IMG/VR virus record: IMGVR_UViG_3300017727_001923
Location: 62,001 to 126,000 of that record
Reading direction: 5' to 3' (one strand)
Source of the DNA: a virus
DNA length: 64,000 nt
Position numbers and translations under genes: made by a program
Notes under the pieces: model-generated
Seen by the model: only the letters and a program-made list of their open reading frames with translations
The model's database searches: none
Told to the model about the DNA's origin: nothing
Shown here: in pieces, positions 40,475-50,047 of the stretch
How positions within the stretch are numbered: position 1 is the stretch's first letter
How the letters are laid out: every line of letters starts with the position of its first letter

Positions 40475-42261
40475 TGGCATTAAACAAATCTTCACTCAAC
40501 AGTACAATAAACTCTGAAATCAATAAACAGGTTGAAGGGAATGCTAATTATGCCTCTAGTGCTGTAAACACTATCGAAGATACATTTGCAAAGACCACAA
40601 GTAAAATTGGTAAGGTTGATGGAGAAGTCTTAGGTGGAGTTCAGTCTTTAGGTTCGTCTGCTCTTGACGGAAACGAAGTATTAAAAGATGGTATAGGAAA
40701 ACTTACAGATAAGATTCCTAGTTTAGGAGGTACTGCAACTGCACAATCATCCATACCAAACCTTTTAGGTTTATCAGAAGCAGACCCTACTGCATCTGCA
40801 ATGGAAGCAGTTGGTGGTGCATCACCCAAAGACCTTCAATCCGCAGTAGATAAAGTAACAACTATCTCTGGTGAATCGATGACTGATATATCTACATTTA
40901 CTGCCAGTATTGCTTCCGCTGATGAACTAACAAGTATTACCGCTGCTCTTCCTTCTTTAGAAATTCCTAGTCTTGATGCAGTCGTAGGTGAGATTACCCC
41001 TGTTGCAAGTCTGAGTAGTCTTGGAGATGGTGTGAAGGATGCAGTATCAGATGCAACTAGTATTGGTGGTCTTAGTGCGTCACTCCCGTCACCAAAGAAT
41101 ACATTAAGTAATTTCGGTAGTGTTGGTGATTTAGTTTCAAGTGGATTGAACGATATTACAACCGCTGCTACAGGATTTGTAAATGATGCAACCAAGTTTG
41201 CAGATGACTTTGCATCATCGATAGACAAAGGTGTCAGTGGAGTTTTACAGAATCTTGCAGAAGGATTGACAGGACAAGCATCTTCTTTCCTCGCTAATAT
41301 TGTGCCTGGCGGTATTAGTTCAACTGAAGCAGAGAGAAGAGAAATATTAAGACAGTTTTCAACGGGAGACCCAACAGAAAAAACTAAAGCAGTTAAAACA
41401 CTGACATCAAAATCTAATAACGTGTCTCCTGAAATGAAAAGTATTATTGATAAAGTAGAAGCGACTACACCTAATACATTGTCAGATAAAGTTGCAAACG
41501 AAGCAAAAAAACAAGGTGTTCCTCAAGAAAAAATAGATGTAGCTATTGCAGAATTACAAACAATTGATAATAGTTTAGAACAACTTGATACAACTATTGG
41601 TGGTACAGTTGTTATTGACCAGAGTATGTTTGATGAAGACTTTTCTATTGGTCAAAATGAATCTAAGTGGTCTGGTCGTACATCTAAAGATGATGTGTTT
41701 ACATACGTTGCATCTGTAGAGGAATTAGATGCAGATTTCGCTCGTGTAGAAAGACAAGTTACAGAAGTAATCGTCCACGCAACGGAAACATTCACCAATA
41801 AAGACATTGGTGCAATAGAGATAAATAACATTCATAACGAATTAGGACACGATGGTATTGGTTATCATTATGTAATTAGAAGAGATGGTAGACTTCAACG
41901 TGGTAGACCTGTTAATAAGGTTGGAGAACACGCAGTAGTAAATGGACATGATGTATATTCAATTGGTATTGTAATGGTTGGTGGTATAAATGTATCTGCG
42001 GGAGATGATAACCCTGAAACTTATAGGTCTTCACAATCATTTACTCGTGAACAATATACGACACTAGAAAAATTTATTAGGTCATTCTATCGTAAATATT
42101 CTGGTGGACAAGTATTTGGACATAATGATATTGATGTACAAGAAGAAGACCCATACTTTGATGTGACCGATTATATTGAATCAGTATTTAGAAAAACTAA
42201 TATAACCACTGACCCATCTAGCAGTTCACCATTAAGTCCATCCGAGATTAACGTACAATGA
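40474..42261 (+). CDS. Virion peptidoglycan amidase (T7-lysozyme-like C-terminus)
   Basis: 595 residues. The first 370 are Ser/Ala/Gly/Asp-rich with repeated short helices and no recognised domain, probably an elongated or disordered scaffold. Residues about 425-585 are an Amidase_2/PGRP domain: VTEVIVHATE with zinc-ligand His, DGIGYHYVIRRDGRLQRGR with the catalytic Tyr, SIGIVMVGG, and VFGHNDIDVQEEDPYFDV with the second His and a third ligand at Asp rather than Cys. It cuts the N-acetylmuramoyl-L-alanine bond during DNA entry. It lies between the OB-fold and beta-helix genes, replacing the lysozyme of T4 gp5. Confidence 0.82.
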   Translation: MALNKSSLNSTINSEINKQVEGNANYASSAVNTIEDTFAKTTSKIGKVDGEVLGGVQSLGSSALDGNEVLKDGIGKLTDKIPSLGGTATAQSSIPNLLGLSEADPTASAMEAVGGASPKDLQSAVDKVTTISGESMTDISTFTASIASADELTSITAALPSLEIPSLDAVVGEITPVASLSSLGDGVKDAVSDATSIGGLSASLPSPKNTLSNFGSVGDLVSSGLNDITTAATGFVNDATKFADDFASSIDKGVSGVLQNLAEGLTGQASSFLANIVPGGISSTEAERREILRQFSTGDPTEKTKAVKTLTSKSNNVSPEMKSIIDKVEATTPNTLSDKVANEAKKQGVPQEKIDVAIAELQTIDNSLEQLDTTIGGTVVIDQSMFDEDFSIGQNESKWSGRTSKDDVFTYVASVEELDADFARVERQVTEVIVHATETFTNKDIGAIEINNIHNELGHDGIGYHYVIRRDGRLQRGRPVNKVGEHAVVNGHDVYSIGIVMVGGINVSAGDDNPETYRSSQSFTREQYTTLEKFIRSFYRKYSGGQVFGHNDIDVQEEDPYFDVTDYIESVFRKTNITTDPSSSSPLSPSEINVQ

Positions 42262-43706
42262 CAACTAAAAAAGATAATTACAGAGAACGAGTTAATAAAC
42301 TAGGTGAGGGTACAGAACAGACTCTTGGTGTTTCTATTGATGGAATGCAAGACCCTACTGGTGAATATCCTAAAAGAGATTATAACTTCGGAACAGGTAT
42401 CAATAAAGCTGCCCGTGGTATAAAGATTAATGACCTTTACCTTGGGGGTGGAGACGTTGGTGTATCTCTAGGGGTACAATCACAACGTCCTTCCGAATAT
42501 CCTTTTAACCAAGTATCAGAATCTTTATCTGGTCATGTTGTAGAATATGATGACACGCCAGGCGGTGAACGAGTATTAATTAAACACCGTAAAGGTGCGG
42601 GTGTAGAGATGAGAGCAGATGGTTCTGTTCTTATTTCTGCGGTAAACAATAAAGTAGAAGTTACTGGTGGTGACCAAACTGTTATTGTTGAAGGACATGG
42701 TAACTTAGTCTACAATGGTAATCTTAATCTTAAAGTAACAGGTGATTACAACATAGATGTTGGTGGTAATTATAATGTCAATGTTGCGGGTAATTTAGTA
42801 GAGTCTATCGAACATAATTTAAAAACAACAGTCACAGGTAATACTAATCTAACAACAAAAGGTACAAGAAACCTAAAGACCGTTGGAACAAACACTCATA
42901 TGATGTTATCAGATAATAATCAGTTTGTCAAGGGTAATCATAAACATCTTGTTGAAGGTAATATTGACCAAGCATCTGAAGGAAAGATATTTGTATCTGG
43001 TAAAGAATCCTATGCAGTATCATCTAAGAACACCAATATCACGGGTGCGAAGTTCGTATCAGTATTGGGACAGAAGGGTGCAATCGGTGGTAAGAAGGTT
43101 GACTTTACTGGTAATGTGTTCCAAGGTAATGAAGGTGCAATGGCAGAATCTTCTGGTGCAATCTTCCACGGTACATTCAAGGGTATTGCAGACGAAGCGA
43201 TTCGTTCATACAATGCGAATGTAGCAGGATTTGCCGAAGTATCTGACCTAACACATGGACAGTCATATGCGGAAGCAGCAACTTCTGGAAGTGCGGTTGG
43301 TGATACTCATACAGCAGCAACCAAGGTACAGGCGGTTATTACAGGGGAAGACCCACTGACTCCATTAGTAGTAGTAGGACACGCAACCTCTGGTTCATAT
43401 GCAATCAAGAATGTTGTGGTCGATGCAGATGATTCGTTAAAGAATAAAATCTTATTGACCGATGATTACGAGAATGTATTTGATAAGATACCAACTACCC
43501 AAGAGATTCGTTCTGCATTTAGAAACAAGTCTTCTCGTGATACTGTAGGTGGTATTCTTGTTTCAGAAGAAAGACTAAACCCAGACTACAAAGCTACAAC
43601 TCCACCTTCAATTGGAAGAACTGCAAAGAAATCTCCATCATCTAGATTTGGATTTGAACCGATTGGTAATGCATTAGAGAATAGAGGTAAAAGGTTCACA
43701 CCATGA
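42258..43706 (+). CDS. gp5: gp5-like beta-helix spike protein
   Basis: 482 residues. After an N-terminal segment comes GHVVEYDDTPGGERVLIKHR and a run of short alternating Val/Asn/Gly strands (about 115-225: VEVTGGDQTVIVEGHGNL, then GNYNVNVAGNLV) that form the triple-stranded beta-helix needle as in T4 gp5 C-terminus and VgrG. The C-terminal 200 residues are Ala/Gly-rich with no known domain. The only GGC glycine codon I found here is the one after proline. It overlaps the amidase gene by four bases. Confidence 0.82.
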   Translation: MTTKKDNYRERVNKLGEGTEQTLGVSIDGMQDPTGEYPKRDYNFGTGINKAARGIKINDLYLGGGDVGVSLGVQSQRPSEYPFNQVSESLSGHVVEYDDTPGGERVLIKHRKGAGVEMRADGSVLISAVNNKVEVTGGDQTVIVEGHGNLVYNGNLNLKVTGDYNIDVGGNYNVNVAGNLVESIEHNLKTTVTGNTNLTTKGTRNLKTVGTNTHMMLSDNNQFVKGNHKHLVEGNIDQASEGKIFVSGKESYAVSSKNTNITGAKFVSVLGQKGAIGGKKVDFTGNVFQGNEGAMAESSGAIFHGTFKGIADEAIRSYNANVAGFAEVSDLTHGQSYAEAATSGSAVGDTHTAATKVQAVITGEDPLTPLVVVGHATSGSYAIKNVVVDADDSLKNKILLTDDYENVFDKIPTTQEIRSAFRNKSSRDTVGGILVSEERLNPDYKATTPPSIGRTAKKSPSSRFGFEPIGNALENRGKRFTP

Positions 43707-44296
43707 TAATATTAGTAGACCCAGTATATAATCCAGAATTTCAAAGTAGTATTAATTCTGCAACTAGACTAGCAAAAGGTGTGACCGTTGCCAAGTTCTT
43801 GGGTGCATATGGAGATAGAACACCGTTCAATCATGTTGAAAGTGCATCTGTAAGGAAACAAACTGCAAGAAATCTATATCTTCAAGCAGAAGCAATGAGT
43901 ATTATTAACGGTAATACAGAAAACTTTAACAAAGTAAGACTAGTAGTATCAGAAGGTTTGTATGACCTGAAATCTATTGATGCGGGTGATGAAACCATGC
44001 AGAAGAAATCTGACGGTAGATTGGTGTATTATCAAGTAATCGATAGAGAAGGAAATGTTGACCTAGAGAAAACATTTGATGTTGCAGAGTATTGGAAAGA
44101 TTATATTAATTTTAAGAACATCTACTTAGATTATGACACATACAATCCAGATAAAACACTTACTGGTCAGATTGGTCTAGAGTTTCCGACTGTTCCAAGT
44201 AGTTTTGATATAACTTTTACTAAGGATGTTAGTACTCATTTTAATAATGAGTTAATGAGTAAAAATGAATTAGTAGAAATTAAAGAGAAAGACTAA
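43703..44296 (+). CDS. Putative virion structural protein, 197 aa
   Basis: 197 residues. No family recognised. The first half is helical (ARNLYLQAEAMSIING), and the second half has strands and a FPTVPSSFDITF segment. It overlaps the beta-helix spike gene by four bases and precedes gp25, so it is likely part of the baseplate. The next late promoter follows its stop. Confidence 0.6.
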   Translation: MIILVDPVYNPEFQSSINSATRLAKGVTVAKFLGAYGDRTPFNHVESASVRKQTARNLYLQAEAMSIINGNTENFNKVRLVVSEGLYDLKSIDAGDETMQKKSDGRLVYYQVIDREGNVDLEKTFDVAEYWKDYINFKNIYLDYDTYNPDKTLTGQIGLEFPTVPSSFDITFTKDVSTHFNNELMSKNELVEIKEKD

Positions 44297-44303
44297 AAAA
44301 GGT

Positions 44304-44311
44304 TATAAATA
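44304..44311 (+). promoter_or_regulatory. T4-type late promoter, plus strand, leaderless
   Basis: TATAAATA 44304-44311, then GAAGT, then ATG 44317. The expected +1 is the A of the gp25 start codon, the same geometry as at 23907 and 34179. Confidence 0.72.
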
Positions 44312-44316
44312 GAAGT

Positions 44317-44766
44317 ATGGCAATACGTAGAGCATTCGCACAGGAAGATACTAATCTCCAATCTGCTACAGTAACAACTAGTAGAGAGAGACAGTATTCT
44401 GACGTTGACCTTTCATTTAAGGTGAAACCTACCAGTGGAGAAATCTTCAAAAAACTGGATGGTGCCGCAGTGAAACAGTCAATCAAAACACTAGTTATGA
44501 CAAATAGACTAGAGAAACCGTTTCGTCCTGATTTTGGTGGAGATGTAAGGGGACAATTGTTCGAATTAGCGGACAAAGGAAAGTCTTCTATTCTACGTAG
44601 AGGTATAATACAGAACATAGAAGTATATGAACCCAGAGCAGAAGTCCTTAATGTGATTGTAAAAATGCAACCTGATAGACACAGTCTGGACGTAACTATT
44701 AAATTTAAGGTAGTGAATACAACCGAAGAAGTAGAATTCACCACAACATTAGCAAGGTTAAGATAA
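44317..44766 (+). CDS. gp25: Baseplate wedge subunit gp25
   Basis: 149 residues of the gp25/W family (T4 gp25: 132). YSDVDLSFKVKPTSGEI, then KTLVMTNRLEKPFRPDFGGDV (split at KPF) and LFELAD are the conserved parts, with the EPR segment (YEPRAEV) that is the family core. It starts sheath assembly and contacts gp6 and gp53. The next gene, gp6, begins one base after its stop. Confidence 0.92.
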   Translation: MAIRRAFAQEDTNLQSATVTTSRERQYSDVDLSFKVKPTSGEIFKKLDGAAVKQSIKTLVMTNRLEKPFRPDFGGDVRGQLFELADKGKSSILRRGIIQNIEVYEPRAEVLNVIVKMQPDRHSLDVTIKFKVVNTTEEVEFTTTLARLR

Positions 44767-44767
44767 C

Positions 44768-46594
44768 ATGGCAACAACAATAAAATCGACATCGTTAGAT
44801 TTTGATGCAATCAAAAACAATCTAAAAACTTTTCTCGCAGAAAAAAATGAGTTTTCAGACTTTAATTTTGAAGCGTCTGGATTGTCAAACATCCTAGATG
44901 TTCTTGCATACAACACACACTACAATGGTTTAACTGCTAACTTTGCATTGAACGAATCTTTTCTTGGTACTGCACAATTACGTAGTTCATTGGTATCTCT
45001 TTCAGAAGGTATAGGATATATTCCAGATTCTAAAACATCTTCTCAAGCAATTATTAAGATGTCTGTAAATTTAAGTGGTGTTTCTGGTCGTACTGCAACC
45101 ATTCAAATACCTAGTGGTTTTAAATTCAATTCAACCGTTGATACTACAGAATATGTGTTTCAAACTCTAGAAGATTTAACTGCAAGTGATAATGGTGAAG
45201 GTCTGTATATATTTAAAGATGCGTCTGGTAATGAAAACATTAAAGTATTCGAAGGAACAGAAAGAGTAAAAACTTTCCTTATAACAAGAAAAGAAGAAAA
45301 TGCAGTTTATATTATTCCAGATGCAAATATGGATATTGATACTGCGGTGGTTCGTGTCTATGAAACGCCTGGCGCTTCTGCATTCGCAACATATACAAAC
45401 TTACTAAAAGCAACAACAATTAACATTGCATCAACATTGTTTATTCTAAAAGAATCACCTAATGGATTCTTTGAACTAACTTTTGGTAATGGAACTACTT
45501 TAGGTAGAGCCCCAGATGCGGGTAATAAAGTTGTTGTGACATATCTTGCCTCAAGTGGTGCTGAATCAGATACCGCTAAAGTATTCGAACCACAATCAAC
45601 AATATCAGTTGCGGGTGGTAACTACTCTGTGGTTGTTAGTACTGTTGCAAATGCAGTTGGTGGTGGTGAGAAAGAAAGTATTGAATCCATTCGTAAGACT
45701 GCACCTTTTCAGTATGCAACTCAGAACCGAATGGTAACTGCGGTTGATTACTCTACCCTAGTATTAAGAAACTTTTCCACATTAATCAAAGATATAAAAT
45801 CATTTGGTGGTGAAGATGCACTTGACCCTAAGTTTGGGACAATCTTTATGTCAGTATTATTTAATGCAGATGTAGATTCAGTAACAGAAGACGTAACAAA
45901 ACAATCTATTATAGACCTTTCGAATCAATTATCAGTAGCGTCCTTTAGTTTAGAGTTTATTGACCCAGTAAAAACTTTTATTGAGACAGAAGTATTCTTC
46001 CAATTTAATCCTAGCTTGACTACACTTTCTAGAAATACAATTCAAGATAATGTCAACACAACGATTAGTGATTACTTTACTGATAACACAGGTAAATTTG
46101 GACAATCATTTAGACGTTCAAATCTATTAACTTTGATAGATGACGTAAGTCCCTCAATCTTATCATCTCGTGCAACAGTTAGAATGCAGAGAAGGTTCTC
46201 ACCTACATTAACTAAGATTCAAGACCATACATTAAGATATGCTGCTAATATTTCTGAAACCGATGATGTAAATTATATCATTACTTCAAATGCGTTTCAA
46301 TATAAAAATAAGACATGTATCATTAGAAACAAACTAAACACTAATAAACTAGAAGTATTTAATCAGAATGACCGTATTGTTATAGTAGATAACGTTGGTT
46401 CATTTACTAAGGACACTATTAGTATAGTAGGATTACAAATAGATAATTTTGTTGGTTCAGAATCATTTATTAAAGTAAGTGCAGTCGCAGCTAATGAAAG
46501 TGCAATTACTCCATTCAGAGAAGATATTATTGAACATGATAAGAGTCAATCGTTTAGTCGTATCGTAGATGTTGACACTGGAGTCACTACGTAA
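44768..46594 (+). CDS. gp6: Baseplate wedge subunit gp6 (baseplate J-like)
   Basis: 608 residues (T4 gp6: 660). The N-terminal FDAIKNNLKTFLAEKNEFSDF and VLAYNTHYNGLTANFALNES are the gp6 opening (helical part that dimerises). Central beta domain with FELTFGNGTTLGRAPDAGN, then APFQYATQNRMVTAVDYSTL is the baseplate J-like core that forms the ring with gp25 and gp53. It overlaps the following gene by one base. Confidence 0.92.
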   Translation: MATTIKSTSLDFDAIKNNLKTFLAEKNEFSDFNFEASGLSNILDVLAYNTHYNGLTANFALNESFLGTAQLRSSLVSLSEGIGYIPDSKTSSQAIIKMSVNLSGVSGRTATIQIPSGFKFNSTVDTTEYVFQTLEDLTASDNGEGLYIFKDASGNENIKVFEGTERVKTFLITRKEENAVYIIPDANMDIDTAVVRVYETPGASAFATYTNLLKATTINIASTLFILKESPNGFFELTFGNGTTLGRAPDAGNKVVVTYLASSGAESDTAKVFEPQSTISVAGGNYSVVVSTVANAVGGGEKESIESIRKTAPFQYATQNRMVTAVDYSTLVLRNFSTLIKDIKSFGGEDALDPKFGTIFMSVLFNADVDSVTEDVTKQSIIDLSNQLSVASFSLEFIDPVKTFIETEVFFQFNPSLTTLSRNTIQDNVNTTISDYFTDNTGKFGQSFRRSNLLTLIDDVSPSILSSRATVRMQRRFSPTLTKIQDHTLRYAANISETDDVNYIITSNAFQYKNKTCIIRNKLNTNKLEVFNQNDRIVIVDNVGSFTKDTISIVGLQIDNFVGSESFIKVSAVAANESAITPFREDIIEHDKSQSFSRIVDVDTGVTT

Positions 46595-47607
46595 TGGCAA
46601 TAAACCATCTACATGGCAAGAACGATACTCTGATTGATTTAAATAGGAGAGATATTACCTTTCCTAAAAATCAAATCCAAGAGGTTCTTCCTGAGTTCTT
46701 TAGAGGTACATATCCAAAACTCATAAGTCTTTTGGAGGAGTACTATCATTTTGAGACGGGGTCTGAGTCTCCTTCTCGTTTGATTAGTGAGTTGTTCCTT
46801 AACCGTGATATTACTCAGAATGATATAGAACTTTTGTCCTATATCGAAGATGAACTTTTATTGGGTCAATCTTTCTTTGAAGGATTTGCAGATAAAAGAG
46901 CTGCAGCAAAGTATTCAAATACATTATATCGTTCAAAAGGAACATTGTATTCAATACAACAATTCTTTAGAACATTCTTTTCCATTGACCCAGACGTAAT
47001 CTATACTAAGAAAAATATATTTAAGGTTGGGGAAGAGGATTCTAAGATTGGTTTTAACTCTCAGAAGTTTATTACCGATAACAAATTATACCAGACTTTT
47101 GCACTACTTGTCAAGTCTGAAATTGCAGAAACAGAATGGAAAGAACCATATAAGTTGTTCGTCCATCCTGCTGGCATGTTTGTTGGTAGTGAAGTGCAAA
47201 TTGTATCTGTGGGAACAGATGAAATTACCGCTCCATTAGTTCAACTTGAACCACCACCACCTATTACTATTGAAAATACAGGGTCGTTCAATGTGTTACC
47301 AACACTAGATTTAACTGCACTTGTTGATGACCTATATAGTGATTCAGATGGTATGTTAAGTAGAATTAATGCAGAACTTACTGATATCAGAGGGTTCAGA
47401 CCAAATACTATACAGACTATTGAAAATCAGTATTCATCATTAAGAGAAGCACAAACTGCAACATCTCCAACATTTGATGATTCTGACCAGTTTGAAACAA
47501 ATGGTATGGATTTATCAAATCATTTCCATTGGGAAACGATTGACCAAGAGAAACATATTTTTTATAGTGCAGATAGTGACCAATACCTAAAAAGTTTTAC
47601 ATTATAG
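46594..47607 (+). CDS. Baseplate wedge-associated structural protein
   Basis: 337 residues. N-terminal FPKNQIQEVLPEFFRGTYP and LISLLEEYYHFE, then a helical body (YRSKGTLYSIQQFFRTFF) resemble the extreme N-terminus of T4 gp7-like wedge proteins, but the protein is far shorter than gp7 (1032). A Pro-rich linker (EPPPPITIE) near 225 divides it. It is translationally coupled to gp6, so membership in the wedge is likely; exact equivalence is not settled. Confidence 0.6.
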   Translation: MAINHLHGKNDTLIDLNRRDITFPKNQIQEVLPEFFRGTYPKLISLLEEYYHFETGSESPSRLISELFLNRDITQNDIELLSYIEDELLLGQSFFEGFADKRAAAKYSNTLYRSKGTLYSIQQFFRTFFSIDPDVIYTKKNIFKVGEEDSKIGFNSQKFITDNKLYQTFALLVKSEIAETEWKEPYKLFVHPAGMFVGSEVQIVSVGTDEITAPLVQLEPPPPITIENTGSFNVLPTLDLTALVDDLYSDSDGMLSRINAELTDIRGFRPNTIQTIENQYSSLREAQTATSPTFDDSDQFETNGMDLSNHFHWETIDQEKHIFYSADSDQYLKSFTL

Positions 47608-47618
47608 TGTAAAAGACT

Positions 47619-47626
47619 TATAAATA
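47619..47626 (+). promoter_or_regulatory. T4-type late promoter, plus strand
   Basis: TATAAATA 47619-47626, about 22 bases before ATG 47649, giving a leader of roughly 17 bases. It drives the fibre-like and gp8 genes. Confidence 0.72.
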
Positions 47627-47648
47627 GATTAAACAGACGGATTATCAA

Positions 47649-48674
47649 ATGGCGAAACAAACACTAAACAGAGGAACTACAGCAAACGATGGTACAGGTG
47701 ATACCTTACGTACTGCTGCTCAGAAAATAAATGAGAACTTTACAGAACTCTACACCTCTATTGGTGGAGATTCTGCTACTGCAAACGTAAAACTTGCAGC
47801 GGGGGGTGCAATCTTTGAAGGATTGGCAGTGAATGCCCACCAGACTATAGTTTCTCCAGTTGAACCAACACAAGATAATAACGTCTATATTCCAGATGAC
47901 AGTGGAACATTAATATTAGACTCTTGTTCTCAGACATTATCTAACAAGACTATTCTTGTTCCGACAATGACAACACCTAAGATTCGAGATGCGAATGCAA
48001 GTCATACGTACAATGTAACCGTAGGTGATATAAGTGCAAATCGTAATATTGCGTTACCAGTCCTACAGAGTAATGATACATTTGTATTTGCAAATGCAAC
48101 ACAAACGTTACTCAACAAAACTATTGGTGGATTGACAGTTAACAATCCTAAGTTTGGTGGTATCTCAGGCGGGTCTTTACTAGTAGATAGTGCAGACAAC
48201 GAATATTTAAAATTTGTAAAGACCGCAAGTGCAGTTAACTTTGTTACTATGTCAAACAGTGCCACAGGTAACAGTCCATCTATTGATGTAGACGGTGGTG
48301 ACGCTAACATTAGTCTTGAACTTGCTGCAAAAGGTACTGGTGCGGTTGAAATTAAAAACAAACTTGTTCTTGAAAAAGGAACAGATGTTGCATCAACAAC
48401 TGCTATTGATTTAAACGAACCATTAACAGTATTTAATTCTGGTTCACAAATCCTTCCAACTATCGGAGATGGAACAATTCAAGGGGAAGTAAAATACTTC
48501 AGTAACGTTGGTGCGGGTGAAGCAAGACTTACTGTAGGTAATACTTCAAATATCCATGGTGTAAGTAATAATGGCCATATCTCTTTCGGAGAAGGTGACG
48601 GATGTATACTAGTATGGAACTCAACTAAAAGCAAATGGTTTTTCGTGTCAAATAATGGCACAACAATAGGGTAA
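47649..48674 (+). CDS. Fibre-like virion protein, 341 aa
   Basis: 341 residues. The start TLNRGTTANDGTGDTLRTAA and KINENFTELYT is a common baseplate-attachment module of phage fibre proteins. The rest is Thr/Asn/Gly/Ala-rich with QTLSNKTI-type repeats (QTLSNKTILVP, QTLLNKTIGG), typical of trimeric fibre shafts. The C-terminus GCILVWNSTKSKWFFVS is a short compact cap. Likely a short tail fibre or wedge-bound fibre inserted between gp6 and gp8. Confidence 0.65.
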   Translation: MAKQTLNRGTTANDGTGDTLRTAAQKINENFTELYTSIGGDSATANVKLAAGGAIFEGLAVNAHQTIVSPVEPTQDNNVYIPDDSGTLILDSCSQTLSNKTILVPTMTTPKIRDANASHTYNVTVGDISANRNIALPVLQSNDTFVFANATQTLLNKTIGGLTVNNPKFGGISGGSLLVDSADNEYLKFVKTASAVNFVTMSNSATGNSPSIDVDGGDANISLELAAKGTGAVEIKNKLVLEKGTDVASTTAIDLNEPLTVFNSGSQILPTIGDGTIQGEVKYFSNVGAGEARLTVGNTSNIHGVSNNGHISFGEGDGCILVWNSTKSKWFFVSNNGTTIG

Positions 48675-48679
48675 TTGAA

Positions 48680-50038
48680 ATGGCGATTATAACTCAAGAT
48701 TTAAAGAAACAAGTATTAAAGGATATCAAATCAGATTTTGATTCCGCAAGTGAAAATTACTTTGCAGTAATAGGTCGCTCTGAAGATTGGAACGATTCTG
48801 ACGTTGCACCAACTGTAATAAGTTCTGCAAGAGAAGAAAGAAACTTCCGTCTTGGAATACAATCTGCAAAAAACATTATTGATTTATCCTTTGTTGTTCC
48901 CAGATATAACTGGTCTTCTGGTGCAATTTATTCTGCATATGACGATGCGTCAGTAGGATATCCTGCTCAGTCATACTATGTTATGAATGACAATAACCAA
49001 GTATACATGTGTATTCAACAATCTAGAAATGCGGCAGGACAAGCACAGACATCAACTGTTCAACCTACAGGTAATACAACGGGTGTTGCATTTGATACCG
49101 CAGACGGTTACATTTGGAAATTCTTATACTCTATCAGTGCTTTAGACGCAAACAAATACATCTCTGCAAACTATTTACCAATTAAATTACAGGGTGCAAC
49201 TGACTCAGATTCACCCGCTGCTGACGTTGAACAACTTGCAGTTCAGAATGCGGCAATTATAGGACAAATTACAGGTTATCAGGTTGATTCGGGTGGTAGT
49301 GGATATTCAAGCACACCAACAGTCAACGTAACAGGTAACGGAACAAAGGCAAAAGCAAACGCAACAATTTCTGGTGGACAAGTAGTTAAAGTAGAACTTA
49401 TCGATAGTTCTGGTGCATACACATTAGGTTCAGGATATGACTATGCAGATGTTACTATAACGGGTGGTGGAGCTCCAACTAAACCAGCCGCAGTTAGAGC
49501 AGTTATTAGTACTCCAATAGGACTTGGGGGAGACCCAAGAGATGACCTTCGTGCTACCTCAATTATGTTTAACGCAAAACCATCTGGTGCAGAAGGAAAT
49601 GACTTTATTATTGGTAATGACTTCCGTCAAGTTGGTTTAATTAGAAATTTAAAAGATAGTGCGGGTACAGTAGACTTCACTGCCTCTACAGGTATTGGTC
49701 TAAAGAAACTAGTATTATCAAGTGTAACTCAAGGGTTTACCGCAGATAACCAGATATTAGGTTCAACTTCTGGAATCAAAGCATTGATTGATAAAGTAGA
49801 CTCTTCTAATATATGGTATCACCAAACCGAAGAGACTGGTTTCGGTAATTTTGGTTCAGGTGAGAACATATCAGAAACAAATGGTAATGGTGCGGGAGTT
49901 CTAAACGGTTCTTTCCATCCATATGTAAACCCAGAAATTGACACTTTCTCTGGAGAAGTACTCTACATAGATAACCGTGCAGCGGTTACTCGTAGTGCTG
50001 ACCAGACTGAAGATATTAAAATCGTAATCCAAATTTAA
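48680..50038 (+). CDS. gp8: Baseplate wedge subunit gp8
   Basis: 452 residues (T4 gp8: 334). FAVIGRSEDWND near the N-terminus corresponds to T4 FITFGRSEPWS. DTADGYIWKFLYSI corresponds to T4 GDGYVWEYLFEI. The end EVLYIDNRAAVTRSADQTED corresponds to T4 MIYMENRPPIIMAMDQTE. An extra glycine-rich beta insertion (about 205-290) accounts for the added length. gp8 bridges gp7 and gp10 in the wedge. Confidence 0.92.
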   Translation: MAIITQDLKKQVLKDIKSDFDSASENYFAVIGRSEDWNDSDVAPTVISSAREERNFRLGIQSAKNIIDLSFVVPRYNWSSGAIYSAYDDASVGYPAQSYYVMNDNNQVYMCIQQSRNAAGQAQTSTVQPTGNTTGVAFDTADGYIWKFLYSISALDANKYISANYLPIKLQGATDSDSPAADVEQLAVQNAAIIGQITGYQVDSGGSGYSSTPTVNVTGNGTKAKANATISGGQVVKVELIDSSGAYTLGSGYDYADVTITGGGAPTKPAAVRAVISTPIGLGGDPRDDLRATSIMFNAKPSGAEGNDFIIGNDFRQVGLIRNLKDSAGTVDFTASTGIGLKKLVLSSVTQGFTADNQILGSTSGIKALIDKVDSSNIWYHQTEETGFGNFGSGENISETNGNGAGVLNGSFHPYVNPEIDTFSGEVLYIDNRAAVTRSADQTEDIKIVIQI

Positions 50039-50047
50039 GGTATAGAC

